Shown here: positions 33,816-46,133 of the stretch, one piece after another
Numbering within the stretch: the stretch's first letter is position 1
Layout of the letters: the number at the start of each line of letters is the position of its first letter
Assembly: GCF_030272615.1 (NCBI RefSeq)
Contig: NC_081406.1
Location: forward strand, 262,278,124 to 262,342,123
Source: Cryptomeria japonica
Lineage: Eukaryota; Streptophyta; Pinopsida; Cupressales; Cupressaceae
Direction: 5' to 3'
Length of the DNA: 64,000 nt
Program-made: the position numbers and the translations under genes
Notes under the pieces: model-generated
Seen by the model: only the letters and a program-made list of their open reading frames with translations
Databases searched by the model: none
Told to the model about the DNA's origin: nothing

Positions 33816-34693
33816 CTATTTATGAAATGGGATCCACTTTTTAAAAAAATTGAATTCCAACATTGATTTTTCCTTCGGATTTCGCTTTGGAAAAAAGGCT
33901 TGGGGAGCCAACCCTTAGCCTTGGATTGGTTTGACCTACAACTTTAAGGCCATGTTAGTGTCCATACAAAATACTAACTTTGGACATACATCTGAAGACC
34001 TTTTCTATAGATTTTTTTGAAGAAATTAAAACCCATTATAGAAGAGGCTATTTAGATTCCAAATATATAATTTTAAAAAAAAATGGATTTTTTTTTTTTT
34101 TTTTTTTTGAAATAATTTCTAATGAAAGAGGCCCATAGACTTGAAATAACAGGGTTTCTTTTAAAAAAAATAAAATTAAAAGTTTTTTAAAATACAAATT
34201 ATATGGCATAAAACTATAGACAATTCTATACAGTTTCAGAAAAAATGTTATGTTTAGGTCAAGTTATGCTTGTCGCACACGAGGGCTTTTCAAAACAACA
34301 ATTATGCCCAATAAAAAATTAACAAAAAAATAAATATTCAAAAAAAATTATAAACAAATATCGTCATCAAAGGTGAGTGAGTTAAAAATATTTACCCAAA
34401 AGAACTCAAAAAAATAATTTCATTTAGGTAAAATTATGCTTGTCATACACAGGCATGGTATGGTCCTGAAAAGGTGAATTTTAAACTATAGGTTTTAGAA
34501 ATGACTATTGAAACTTAATTTCTATCATCTAGGTATTAAAATAAACTAGATATTTGGAAACTAGACTTTGAGCAATACATTTTCTATTACTGACTTTTTT
34601 CAAGATTCATTATTTAAGTGCTTCAAATTTTCAAGTCAATTGGGACAAATTCTTTAAAAAACAGGGAAAACACTTCCACTTTTTGGCTAAAAA
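33816..34693. other. Leader of element D, continued
   Basis: AT-rich; homopolymer T run at 34090-34107. No gene seen. Confidence 0.4.
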
Positions 34694-36150
34694 GTGGACT
34701 CAACTTCTTGCACACACCCGTTGGGTTTGATGTTATCCAGTAATTATAATCCTTTTTCCCCTCAATATTTTCTTTTGGGCTTTAGGACTTCTTCTACATC
34801 TAATTCCCCAATAAATACCCCTCCCGGGTCTCCTATTATTGGTCATGAATCTTCTCTTTCAGTCCTATTTGATCAAATGCAATCTTTGGAGGAGAAACTA
34901 AGGGATTTCAAAGGTTTTCTGAATTAAGAGAATTTCATTCCCCAAGTTAGTTCCATTGTCAATAATTTGAGAGAGATTCTCATCTCAATTTGCAAGGGTC
35001 TCGAGTTACTTAGGGCACTAATACGAATTGTTGAGATGCATGTACCTTCCATTGTGCCTCAACCTTAGGATACACATTTAGACATCGCTAGTTCTCAATT
35101 GGGTGTCATAATGATTGGGGTGTTAGTCCACATGGTTGATGTAGGTCCTAAAATTGATCCTTTGTCTAGTAAGATAAACAATTCATCTACCATTCCAAAT
35201 AGTAATGTTTCTTTAATTCCCTTGGCGTATCAAATTCCTACTCCTAGCTCTGCTACTGCTACTTCCATTGTTCATGCTACTACATTTAGTGCTACTATGG
35301 CTAACATTTCTACTTCTCATGTTTTTATTGGCATGGCTAATCTTCCTCTACCTCTCCCATAAGGTAACACTATCCTTAACACCATATAACAAAATATGAG
35401 CCAAATGCAAACACAAATTGCTACTAACATTGCCACTTAGTCTTCACTCACTCCATATTACTGTCACAACCTTCCTGTCATTGGTATCCTAAATGTTCCC
35501 TTACCCAAAGGGATTATAATTCCTAAGTTTGATAAATTCAATAGTGATGGTGATCTATACTTGCATATATCGATTCTTTCACTACAGTCTATAGTAATTT
35601 ACATCATCAAGACCATTTGCTAGCGAAACTATTCTCATGGTCCCTTAAGGGTGCCATACTAGAATGGTATTACTCCTTGACCAACAACTCTATCTATTTT
35701 TTTTATCAACTCATGAATGAGTTTCTCTAGAGGTTTCAGGAGAGCAATGGTAGCAAGGTCACTATCACTGACCTTGTTCATTTTAAGCAACAATCGTACG
35801 AAAAACTTACAGACTTCGTCTCTTGTTATCAATATGTTTATTCTAAGATCCCTTATTTCCTCCTTGATAGTGATCTCCAAAGGAAGTTCATTGGTAGTTT
35901 GAAAGAAAAATTAAGGGAGAAAGTCTCCTTAGTCAAATATTATACCTTTCTAATATGTGTAAATTGCACTTAGAGACTATCAGCACACATTAGCTCAGTT
36001 TGGAGCTCCTGCTTCAAACTCGTTTTGATAACTTTGGAGTTATGTCCTCTTATAAAGGATCCAAGAAAAATACAACAATCTCTAATGTAATAACTATTCC
36101 TTAGTAAATTAAGAAGAATTTTCTCAGGACTCAACATGACAAAATTTTAT
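34694..36150 (+). pseudogene. Gypsy-like Gag relic of element D
   Basis: A frame with several stops starts at 34694 (MDSTSCTHPLGLMLSSNYNP) and is Pro/Ser/Thr-rich, like the N-terminal part of Gag in element C. A frameshift near 35560 leads to the Retrotrans_gag core: HLLAKLFSWSLKGAILEWYY, then LTNNSIYFFYQLMNEFL and TDLVHFKQQSYEKLTDFV. The counterpart in C reads LLAKLFTRTFRDKALQWYCS and DLMHCKQGVKEKVTDFI. Gag would form the particle. At least six stops; dead. Confidence 0.82.
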
Positions 36151-36639
36151 AGAACTCTTCGATTCTTATTTGAGTGTATTATAGAAACTGCTCAAAGGTA
36201 ACCTAGTCAACCTTCCAAAGATTAGATCTCTCCCATACAACATACCATACTCCCTTTGGTATGACACATCAAAATTATATTAATATCACCATGTGTCAAG
36301 ATATGACATTAAACATTATGTGAGTCTACAACATATCATACAGGAACACATAGACAATAGTATTACCAAGGTTAGTGATAGAAAGTAGAATTCTATTGAG
36401 TTTGTTGCTAGAGCTAATAGTGAGTTGTGGATCTATATAGATTTGTTTCCTTTGAATTATTCTAATTTTATTTCTACATCTTCTTATCCTCAAACGAGTG
36501 ATTGTGTGTATGTCAATATGGTGACTATCACTTTGATCTCTCCCCCAAGTCAAAAGGTTAGGGCCACTAATATATCATTGACACCTAATGACTCATCATT
36601 TTATGCAGATCCTTCTCCTCTTAAAATTTTTTTTTTTAG

Positions 36640-36960
36640 ATCAACAGTAATTTTGTCATAGGTGTTATGGTTGATCCTTCTTACAAAGTCAATGTAATCA
36701 TATAGGAGGCCTTCTTCATTAACAAATTGCATAAGGTAAGGTATGACAAGTTGGGAGATACCATTCAGTGGTCTTTTTGTTTAACCTTTGAGATCCATCT
36801 CTTTGTAATTCCTGGTGGGACCTAAGGAAATTTCTACTATATTTGTAGTCATTCTAGAGTCTTAATAATTTAGGGTGAAGGTAGGAATTCTTGGGCTAGA
36901 ATCTATGGATTTGATCCCCTCTATCATCCAAAAATTCTTGAAGTTTCATCATGAGAGCAT
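36640..36960 (+). pseudogene. Protease-like region of element D with D-P-S motif
   Basis: Contains GVMVDPSYKVNVI, aligned with GVLIDPSCMVNVITEE in element C. The position fits the start of a retroviral-type aspartic protease, where D-T-G or D-S-G is expected; both copies have D-P-S. The rest is frameshifted. Confidence 0.65.
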
Positions 36961-37772
36961 GATGTACAGACTATCCAAGACACTAGATATAAGCCACTTG
37001 TGTCACATGGGGGCTTTTGTTTGGATCATTTAGGGCCCACTTGGATTGGAGCCATGTTACCCTATAGTGGTCTATTATACAAGGCATATATAAATATAAG
37101 ACTAAGGAGTTAGCATTTAAGTTGGTCCAACTTGCTTCTTCTTCACCTCGTCTATCTTATTCTATTATTGTACAACAATGTGATTTGTCCTCTACTCCTT
37201 CTTCATCAAGAATTTAGGATAAGCTTGTTCTCTTGAGAAAACCCTCATGTCCTCCTAAGGCATCACAACCTCATGTGGTTCCTCATGTCCCTTTGATTAT
37301 GCCTAGCACAGGAAAATGAAAGGTAGTTATGTTGCCAAAGTAAAAACCCCATATCTTCAAGCTTCCTATTCTTCCAAATATCTCTCACCCTACTTTGTAT
37401 GGTAAGGGTAAGCATTCTATGCGTTCTCATCCTTCACCTATAATAACTGCATCTCAACCTATGAGGACTCCTCCGATTTCTTTGATTTCTCCCATAGAAA
37501 AAAAAGGAAATGTGTTTACAGATAAGAGTATGGTTCTTGCTTATCTAGAACCTCATATTTCATTGGTTGAGCTTTCTCCTCCATTGGAAACAATGCAAAC
37601 AACTCCACTTGTGATGTAGGATGTTATGAATTCTTCTCAGGCTTTTGTTATTGGTACTTATCTATGATAGAACCAATTTGTATTAGAGTGTAAGAATCAT
37701 CAATGTGTGTGGCTTAGGAACATGAGGCCACGTTGAAGACTAAGGGTGGGTCTTTGATTTCCACTGCTGCTT
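36961..37772 (+). pseudogene. Pro/Ser-rich frame downstream of the protease region (element D)
   Basis: Scattered open stretches, for example 37395-37619, rich in Pro, Ser and Ile, continue past the TRIM to about 38900. Element C has a similar Pro-rich tail after its protease-like region. Function unknown. Confidence 0.5.
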
Positions 37773-38160
37773 CTTCTTATTATTAGAAGTACGGTTGTCG
37801 TTGCACCAACAAATTGACCCTGTTAATGCCCAATACAACCATCAGACTTATAGAATCCACAGGAGGTGGTTAAGCCATGTCACAAACCCGAGAACCATAT
37901 TGCACAACATAAGGAGACTAAGGGTGCACACCTTGCAACAATCCCCCCAATGCAAGAAAGGGGTTTGAACCTTTGACACAAGTTCTGATACCACTTATTA
38001 TAAGTATAGTTGTCGTTGCACCAAAAGATCAACCTTGTTAATGCTCGATACAACCACTAGACTTATAGAATCCACATGAGGCGGTTAAGCCATGTCACAA
38101 ACTTGAGTGTTGTGTTGCACACCACAAGGAGACCAAGCTTTCACACCTTGCAACACTTCT
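37773..38160 (-). mobile_element. TRIM element with complete LTR, primer site and polypurine tract
   Basis: Two direct repeats of about 160 bp, 37778-37940 and 37996-38155, flank a core of only 55 bp. On the minus strand the core holds a primer site TGGTATCAGAAC (37993-37982, initiator tRNA-Met type) and a purine tract ATTGGGGGGAT touching the start TGTTGCAAGG of the 3' LTR. The flanks are CTTCT at 37773-37777 and 38156-38160, a 5-bp target duplication (in a CTT-rich context). LTR 3' ends read ...AATA rather than CA. It has no coding capacity. A fragment of the same family lies at 2653-2748. Confidence 0.85.
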
Positions 38161-39098
38161 TCTATTCCTATTCATGTTCCTACTATTCCTATTTTTGTTG
38201 CTCCTATCTCCACCCCTTATTCAGTTTTTATTTTGTCTTCTTTTGGGGCTATCAACGAGCCTTACCCTAAGAGGGTACAAGTGTTCATTTCTCCTTCCAT
38301 AGATCCACCTCTTATCACTTCTCTTTTGTATATTCCCCTATTCTGACATCCCATAGATATGCTTCACATGTAACTTTTGACTAGTGTGGCTTTGTCTACT
38401 TATCCCTTTTATTTTCCACATCTTCATTATATCTTTCTTTGGGTCCTTCAACCTACCACAATTTATGTGAAGGTTTCATCTCAACCACCTAAGTATAAGT
38501 TCAATCAAGGCCCCATTCTTGAGTTTTGACATAAGAAGTCAGCTCCTTCAACTTCTTTTTCTACTTATGTTCTATTTGTTGAGGAGGTCCCAACTTCTCC
38601 AAAGGATGGAAATGCAACTCTTGCTTCACAGCCTTTGGTTGAGTCACCTCACTCCTCTTTAGAGTTTATGTTTGATTATGTAGAGGATATTCCAATGTTG
38701 TCAATGATATTTACAAGATTGTTGACTCTTGGTTGTTGGATGAGGATGTTGAAGCAACCTCATCCTTAGCTCTTGTTGTAGGCAAGACGCCTAGTTCTAC
38801 TTTGGCCATCATGCCTCTATGGACTCATCCTCCCTCTCCTTACATGATTAATATTTGAAGGACAATGATTTGATTATTTGTGATCGCTAGAGCAACACTT
38901 CTTCATATCTTTAGATTAGAGAGAGAGTGTATGTGTGTGTGTGTGTTTGTTCATGTTTCTTTACGTGTCTATAAATGTTTGTTCTCTCTTGAAGGACCCA
39001 AGATACCCTCATAGGTACTTGGCTACAAGGGATAAAATTTATATCATACACTTCCTCTATTTGTCTCATCATTCTTTTTTATGTTGTATATTTCTTTT
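38161..39098 (+). pseudogene. Pro/Ser-rich frame of element D, continued
   Basis: After the TRIM the low-complexity frame resumes (38107-38346, Ile/Pro/Ser-rich; 38530-38700, VLFVEEVPTSPKDGN). A short GT run lies at 38932-38948. Ends at the truncated LTR of element B. Confidence 0.45.
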
Positions 39099-40220
39099 TA
39101 CATGTGTTGCAACCGGCATATTGTATTATAGTCTTTAGACTATTGGTGTTTTGCAGAATGTGTTTACCGGTCTGAAGCGGTATGTTGACTCCAAGCAGTT
39201 CGTGGATCTCAAGCGGTACAAGGGATCAAAGTGGAAAAACACATTTTTACCAGTCTTCATTTTTGTCAAACCGGCAACCAATATTTTGTGTGAACCGGTT
39301 CTACTATGATGAGTTACCAACCGGCATTCTGTGATGAGTTACCAACCGACATTTTGTGATGAGTTACCATCCACTGATTGTTTGACGGTGCCGACACTCT
39401 GGCGGTGCTTTTTGTGTCGTGTTACCGACTATGTCCAGGTTCATCGAACCTAGGGAATTGGATTGTAAACCTATTGGACCGACATGAAATCAGATTCCTT
39501 TATAAGGACATCATGTCCAGGGTTTTAGAAGGTTGTTAGGGCTTTATGTTGATGCTAAGGTGTAAGGTGGTTGTTGAGTTTTTGCAAGAGTGATCTTAAC
39601 TGTGAAGATCAATTTTTGTGAGAGGTAACTAAGTGTGAGTTACTGAAGACTGAAGTAATGCTGAAATGCATTAGCTATGAGCCATGCTGGATCTAACCAA
39701 GCAATCTGTGCTATATGCTAGAGTATACACTTGTTGATTACTCACATATTTGACAATTTTGAAGCCCTTAACTGGGTAGGCTCAGAGTAGCCTTTGTAAA
39801 ATCCTCTAACAAGGTGGTTCACCTCTATGGATCTAAAATCCTCTAGCAAGGTAGTCTTTGATTGGACTTATCTCCTAACAGAGATTGAGATTTCTAACAG
39901 GATCTGTTCTGGTAAAGAACATTGTTTGACCTTAACCGGTCTGACCTTAATCGGTCTGGTTCCTATTTTGCAGAGAGTTACTTGTGATTTCATCTCACCA
40001 TGGTTTTTCCCATTTGGGTTTCCACGTCAAATATCTTGTGTTATGGTGTTATTGCTCCTGTGGGTGAATGTCTTATTTGCATTTTGGTTTGCATGTGTGT
40101 TAACTGGTTTGTCTATTAAATTGTTCTACCGGTTTATCACTAGATTGTTTAAGTGTTTAAATATAGTGTTTTTCAGTATACTAATTCACCACCCCCCCCC
40201 CCCCCTCTTAGTATTCATCA
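39099..40220 (+). repeat. 5' LTR of element B (first 98 bases or so missing)
   Basis: Aligns with 53565-54681, ending ATTCATCA before the primer site. Carries a TTTATAAGG TATA box at about 39499-39507, a 25-bp minisatellite (39305-39372, about 2.7 units of TGTGATGAGTTACCAACCGA...), the conserved stem-loop block at 39999-40026 and a C-run near 40191-40205. Confidence 0.92.
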
Positions 40221-40222
40221 AT

Positions 40223-40235
40223 TGGTATTAAAGCC
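40223..40235 (+). promoter_or_regulatory. Primer binding site of element B
   Basis: TGGTATTAAAGCC, two bases after the LTR. Differs from the initiator tRNA-Met complement TGGTATCAGAGCC at two positions. Confidence 0.85.
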
Positions 40236-40270
40236 TATCTTTCTATAAGTCTAACTACTTGGAAAGAGAT

Positions 40271-41548
40271 ATGGGGGAATACTCTGTGAGGGAACTTACT
40301 CGCCAGCTCACTTAGTCTGAGCAAGCCTATGATGAACTCATGGCAAAATATAAGGTCTCTCAAGCAAAAAGGAGAGAACATGCTGAAAAACTGATGGAGC
40401 TATCTGAAAATAGTTCTTCTGATGAAGCGGACATGGAAGCCCTAATTCAAAAAGTAGAAAAGTTGAATGAATCAAACTCCAACCTGAGAAAGGAGTTGGA
40501 AGGATTGACTATTCATATGTGTCAAGAGCTTGAGAAACAGAGGAAAGTTGAAGATCTGGTGAAAGACAAAGATCATGAGATCTCCAAGTTGAAGCAAGAG
40601 ATTAGTGCACTTACTGCTCACCTTCATGAGAGCAGAATGGAAAAAGAAGAAGTACAAGGTGAATTGAACATAGCCATCTCTGAGAATGCAAATCTAATAG
40701 AGACAAATGCTGCTATTTCCAAAGAACTCTCTGAGTCAAAGGAAATACTTGATAGGTTCAACAAGAGTACTGTTAAGCTAGAGCAAAAACTTGAATCGGC
40801 CAAACCGGTAAAGAATACCAATGGACTTGGTTTCTCTGGTCATGAGAAAGGAGAGACCTTAGGAACAAATGTTGAAGCATCAAAGAAGAAACCGACATTC
40901 AAAGGTAAAGGTAAGCAAAAATTCAAACCTGTTTTCTTTAACTATCTTAAAGAAGGACATACTGCCAATGTATGTAGGAGCAAAGCCTATAATAATTTTC
41001 CTTACTTTATAAACAATGTACCTAGATCCAATAAGTTCAATGGTAATTGTTATGCATGCAACAAGTTTGGGCATAGAGCATATGAATGCAGGTCTGTTAA
41101 GAACAACACTGGAAGATACCCTCACAGGACTCAAGGAGCTGGTTCAGAATCTTTTGTGGACCGGAACCCCAACCGGTTTAATTCCTATAATCATCAGCCA
41201 AGTAGTAGTGGCTATCAACCGACAACTAGACGGAGAGAAAATTGTTGGATTTGTCATGGTCATGGTCACACTGCTGCAACATGCAGAAGGAAGAATGGAA
41301 ACATGAACAATGGACCTTGGAGAGCACCTGGAATGATTTGCTATCATTGCAGCAAATCAGGTCATTCAGTAAGATTTTGCAGAAATAGAAAGAGTATATC
41401 AGATGATATACTGGTCACTCCAGAAGGAAAAATTGATATTGAAACCATTCAAGCAGATATGAACAAAACCTGGAAGAAGAAACCAACAATGTTGCAAGAG
41501 GAACCAATTTCTGCACCTAGTGTGGAAATCACGGAACCGACAAACTAA
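40271..41548 (+). pseudogene. Gag-like protein of element B: coiled coil and CCHC knuckles
   Basis: The frame starts at ATG 40271 (MGEYSVRELTRQLT) and is broken once by TAG at 40313-40315; from ATG 40340 it is open for 402 codons. The N-terminal half is a strong coiled coil (heptads of Leu with Glu/Lys, 40430-40790). The C-terminal half has knuckles CYACNKFGHRAYEC (about 41058), CWICHGHGHTAATC (about 41247) and CYHCSKSGHSVRFC (about 41340), plus a degenerate first one with the leading Cys residues lost (NYLKEGHTANVC). The usual copia capsid domain (UBN2) is not recognisable. Likely role: RNA binding and particle assembly or co-packaging. Confidence 0.85.
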
Positions 41549-41990
41549 GCATCAAAAAAGCTTAGGGGGAACAAATGGAGAAATGTTTCGAACCCCCGGT
41601 TTACACTGGTAAAAGACCTTAACCAGTATGTGATACCTGTCATTTGGCAGAAGACCAGAAATGGTAAAAGGCAAATTAGGGTTTATGCCCTAATGATGGA
41701 GCATTAATGACGGTAGGTGAGGAATATGCTTAAAAGGAATTTCAAATCATTTCTCACTATCATTTTTTGAGTGAAGAAGTTTTTCAAGTGTAGAGCGATG
41801 AAAAAGCGATTTGAGCTGTGATTCAGAGAAATTTGGAAACCTTGAAGGAGATTCAAAAGCAAATTGCAAACGGTCAAGAGAAGAAAGCAAAGCGGTGATT
41901 CTGCAACCGACGAAGTGTGAGGTGAAGTAGAATCTGAAAGCCCTAAATTCATGATTTTCAAAAGGTATTTCTTGAGTTTTTAGTTTTAAT
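41549..41990. other. Spacer between gag and ORF2 of element B
   Basis: Begins with AGCTTAGGGGGAACAAATGG, a purine-rich stretch, and has no coding signs. Confidence 0.5.
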
Positions 41991-42104
41991 CATGGCGTCT
42001 GCATCTCATACTAGCTCTAGTGCATCTTTCGATTCAATAAGCTTCATTCAACGCAAGTCTAAATACAATGCTTTGTCATAAGTTCCTGCTGGAGTAATAG
42101 TAGT
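41991..42104 (+). pseudogene. ORF2 of element B, N-terminal start
   Basis: ATG 41991 opens MASASHTSSSASFDSISFIQ, runs to a TAA at 42080-42082 and continues in frame up to the element C insertion at 42105. It resumes at 49925. A leader of this kind (Ser/Ala-rich) suggests an ORF2 start, though no family is known to me. Confidence 0.55.
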
Positions 42105-43308
42105 GTAAAGCGGAAAATAATCGAACCCTAGTTGCTCTCCCCTCTTCCAACTCCAAGGAGAGAGAAGGGAGGTTACTAGGGTTGACGGTTTTCACTTAGG
42201 GGAGACTTTAAATTCAAAAGAGGGGTTGAAACCCACAAGATCCAATCCCACACAATGCAAGATTGGATTCTAAATGAGTTTCAAGGGTTAAGACAGCAAG
42301 GCTACCCTCTTTTGTAAAGAATGTAGATAGAATGATTAAGCTAGGAATGCATAGAAAGTGAGAAAGATTCACTTATAAACAGAGATAGGGATATAGGATG
42401 AAGCTGCGGACCTGGAATTAGCAGTAAAATGTCGAGACGGCGCTGTCCTGCAAATTTGAGCGAAAGTTGACGGGACGATGGTGCCCGGCGTGCACACGGT
42501 CCTCCGAAAAATCCGCGAAACGAAGGGGGATCTGTTTGTCTCTGCACAAGGATTCCAGATCTTCAATTTCAGCCGCGTACCTGCAACCTACACACAGAAA
42601 AGCGAAGATGATTGGGGGTTTAGGGATTAGGGGTTTGCCCTTAGGTCAAACCCCGGTTTTGGAATTAACCAAGAAATGAGAAATGCTGTAAATGTAAATG
42701 ATTGTAATGTAAAACAAGTACTAGTACCTTGTTGTAAGAATGTTTGTATTCTTACATGCAAAGGTGTAGATGTTGTTGTATGTTGTATATTGTATGTTGT
42801 AGTATGTGATCTCCTCTTCAATGGTTGAATCCTTGTCTTGAATGCAACACTTGGCCTTGAATGGAGACTTAGAATGATCAATTGCTTGAAGGAATGCTTG
42901 AATGCTTGAATGCTTGAATGTTTGAGTATCGCTTCCGCCTTTTTTTCCTCCTCACCAAAATGAGAGAGGAAAATGTAGTTTGTATACTTGCCAATTAGGG
43001 TTAAAAGACTGATTTTCCCGACCTTAGGCCGACCAGGAAATGTTATTTTCCAATTTGCAAACAAAAAGACCCGAAGCCCCATAGGAGACCGGGCCCAAAA
43101 TAGGGTCAGGGACCAGGGCACTGGGCGCTCTGGTCCCACCTCCCGGGACAACAGGGTGCAACGAGGATCAGGCCAGGGTGCTAGAAAAATGCAGTTTTTG
43201 GTGTCGTGGACAAGTTTCGAGGTCTCCATTCAGGTTCCGTGTTGCGTCACCATCGTGAAGACCCAAATGCGGTCGAAATTGCAAGTGTCACAATTTTAGG
43301 ACGCTACA
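42105..43308 (-). repeat. 3' LTR of element C
   Basis: Plus-strand ends TGTAAAGCGG and GGACGCTACA. Contains the GC-rich 33-base block at 42472-42504 and one imperfect GGACCAGGGCAC..GGTCC hairpin at 43110-43136 (three units in the other LTR). Confidence 0.96.
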
Positions 43309-43330
43309 TTTAGCCCCCACTTTAGCGGGA
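43309..43330 (-). promoter_or_regulatory. Polypurine tract of element C
   Basis: Minus strand AAAGTGGGGGCTAAA directly before the LTR start TGTAGCGTCC. Confidence 0.8.
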
Positions 43331-44096
43331 GTATAAGCGTACGCTCATACTTCCGATAAAGTACAAGGAACAACATTGAAAGACTTTCACCACATCAAGG
43401 AGGCAAGACACACCAAGCCCCCAGTGGACTAAGGATCTTACGACTTCGATTAACAAAGTAAAAGGGAAGATCACGAGGGAGAACCATGACTGTCAGTAGT
43501 AAGGTTCCCTCACTATGAGTCATGCAAGAGAAATACCGAAAATTTTCAAGGCAAAGCTAAGTTCGCCAAGAAATTTTCAAGTATCCTGAAGGGATAGACA
43601 GGGTGTATGCCCCCCTACGTTAAAGTGATCACACACGCCTCAACGGGGGTGATTGCTTTAATGTAGTGATACACATAAGAAATGAGAAGGGAAAGGAGCA
43701 CATTATCACAAAGATTTATCCCCCAAGTGTGAGATAAACCCAAGGATAATAGACACAAAACACAAAGCACGAGGTGACTTCACTTTCCTCGAGGTCAGTA
43801 TGCTGTATGATAATTCATGTATATCATATGCATGTATGCATAATTGTTCTTCATTCCCCAATCAAGGAAGGTCACCTAGAAGAAGGGAACACATGTGTCT
43901 TTTGAGTCAACATGAGAGAGACCAAAAGAGATCTCAATGCTTTGCATCGTCCTCAAGTAGACAACACTAAGGACAACAAATAGAAGAATGAGAATAACAC
44001 ATAGAAGAAGTAACAAAAGAGAGGAGGAGAGAGTCTGCTATGCTAATGTAACTAGTCTAGCACGTCATCTACCCCCCGATCTTGTTGATCAATGTT
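43331..44096. other. 3' non-coding part of element C
   Basis: No frame with protein features. Lies between the gag-protease stop and the polypurine tract. Confidence 0.5.
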
Positions 44097-45470
44097 TCAG
44101 GAAGGCAGGGAACACGCTAGAGGAGGAACATCCAACACAGCAGATGGAGCTATCACAAGATCCAAACAAGGGCTATGTTCATGTTCCAAGCCACGTTGTT
44201 CTTGTCTAGGAGCTAGGATAAGTGCTTTAGAAAATTTGTTAGATAGATGGTTATCAATATCAACAAGTTCATATTCACTATCAGAAGCAAGAGGAGTAAC
44301 ATTTTTATCATGAATAACATTTTCATCTATATCATCATCAAGATTTATAAAAATAGGATCTTTAACTCGCACAGGATCAAGACCATCATGCATCTTATGT
44401 TTAGGAGATCTTGGAGAAAATGGAATAATGCTTGTTGAAGGTGTTTTTGGAGATTGTAAAGTTTGAGAAGCAGCTGCCTGAGCTCTAAGACGACGCTTTC
44501 GTCGACGTTCACGTGCAGAACGATTTCGTCTAGTCTTAGTAGGAAGTGGAGAAAATTGAGGAGGAGGAATGTTCTCATCCTTATCACTTGGGTGTTTAGG
44601 TTGTGGTCTCTTAGGCTAGATAATAGGAGAAGAGGAAGGTCTCTTCTCTCTATAAAAAGAAGGAGGAGGAACTGCTCCGTATAAAGGAGGAATATTTGGT
44701 TTAGGAAGAAGACCAAGTCCATCATGACGAGGAGGTATAGGTCTACTTTTAGAAAGTTTATTAGACATAGACATAGTCACAACCATAGGAATGGGTTGGG
44801 AATCTTCTTGAGGAAAGACATTCGTTTTATCTTTCAAAGGAAGAACTTCCTTCTCAAGAATGATAGGAATGTCGAGTTTGGGTGTTCTAGGTTCACTTAG
44901 AGATAGGATCATATCTGTTTTCCACTTTTGATAAGATTTGAAAAGATGATCACTTCGCGGAGGAAGAGATTGGAATTGTTTAGGCCAAAAATAATCAATA
45001 GGAACGCTAGAAGTTCTTTCAGCTGGTTTAAAGAGACTATGATTGACAGTAACAACTTCACCATTATAGGGAAATTTCAAACACTTATGAATAGGAGAAG
45101 CAATAGCTTTCATGGAAGATAGCCAAGGATAGCCAAGCTTCACATGAAATTGTTCAGATGAAGGAATAATAGCAAAGCTCACATCAAGGGATTTGTTATG
45201 GACCTCAATAGGTAATGTAATAGAACCAATTGCAGGAGAAGAAAATGCATCAAATAATTTCACAATCACATCTGTTTTGTCATAGATCACTTGATTCAAT
45301 TGCAAAGTAAAAAGAAATTCTTCAGTAATAACATTAACCATGCACGAAGGATCAATAAGCACTCCACGGCAAGGTGTATTCTTGACTTTTGCAACTATGT
45401 ATAAAGGACCATTAGGTGCCCTGATAGTTTCACTAGAATCAAATGTGATGGAAGGTTCTTTAGGGTTTTC
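44097..45470 (-). pseudogene. Protease-like and Pro/Arg-rich C-terminal part of element C
   Basis: Same frame as the gag parts. It shows GVLIDPSCMVNVITEEF, then a beta-rich region ending KLGYPWLSSMKAIASPIHKC and KFPYNG, the arrangement of plant gypsy Gag-linked proteases (usual landmarks: active-site D-[ST]-G or D-G-G, then LGRPW). Here the active-site tripeptide is D-P-S. After a TAG at 44616-44618 the frame continues, rich in Pro, Arg and Lys (RRNRSARERRRKRRLRAQAA), to 44097. The basic segment may bind nucleic acid. Whether the protease was ever active is doubtful. Confidence 0.78.
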
Positions 45471-46133
45471 TTACTGCTCTACAAAGTTAATCACATTCGG
45501 AGTCATAGACACAAGACCATCAGATGAAAAAGAGGAATCATTAGTCTCGATCGCATTAGAGGTATGGGAAGGTAATGGATCAGTAAAAATCTGAAGATTT
45601 TGGTTAGGAGGAGCTACAGATGTGTTGCCTTTATCATTCACTCCAGAAACAGAGATAGTATTATTATCAATCAAATCTTGAATTTTACCCTTTAAAGCAA
45701 AACATTTTTCAGTATCATGCCCAGGTTGACGATGAAATTGACAAAAAGATTTGTTATCAAAATAAGGTGAATTAATCTTTGCAGGATCAATTTGCCTTAC
45801 AGGAGGAAGAGTAAGCACATTTTGTTCCAATAACTTATTCATAATACTATGCAATGATTCATTCAAAGGAGTATACTTTCTTTCTTTCTTGAAAAACTTA
45901 GAAATAGGAGGCACACCTGATGCTGCATTCACATTGTTGTTGATGATGTTTTCATTGAATTTGATGGAATCTTTGTTCGGTTTAAACTTTCCAAATGGTT
46001 GTTGACTACTATCACCCTTATCACTCGGAGCCATAGGATGTGATTGTTCCATTTGACTCACAGTCAGTTGATAATTGTGAAGAGTTGCACACAACTGTTG
46101 GAAAGAAGTAAGCTCAGAAAATAGAAGTTTATC
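45471..46133 (-). pseudogene. Nucleocapsid-like middle part of element C Gag
   Basis: In frame with both neighbours. Carries the variant knuckle CQFHRQPGHDTEKC followed by FALKGKIQDLIDN, the CX2HX4HX4C form seen in a group of plant gypsy Gags. The stops bounding it are TGA 46134-46136 and TAA 45471-45473. Confidence 0.85.

Noticed and set aside
37773-38160. First read as two tandem SINEs because of a box-B-like GGTTCAAACCC
   Set aside because: Primer site, polypurine tract and a direct-repeat pair with a 5-bp target duplication fit a TRIM better.
40190-40206. Long C run as a G-quadruplex signal
   Set aside because: A single homopolymer of uncertain length at an LTR end; the other LTR has only about seven C. 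Sequencing slippage is likely.
42341-43299. Frames of 65-200 codons in the LTR of element C, duplicated at 48897-49869
   Set aside because: They lie wholly in both LTRs, differ in frame integrity between copies and overlap non-coding landmarks.
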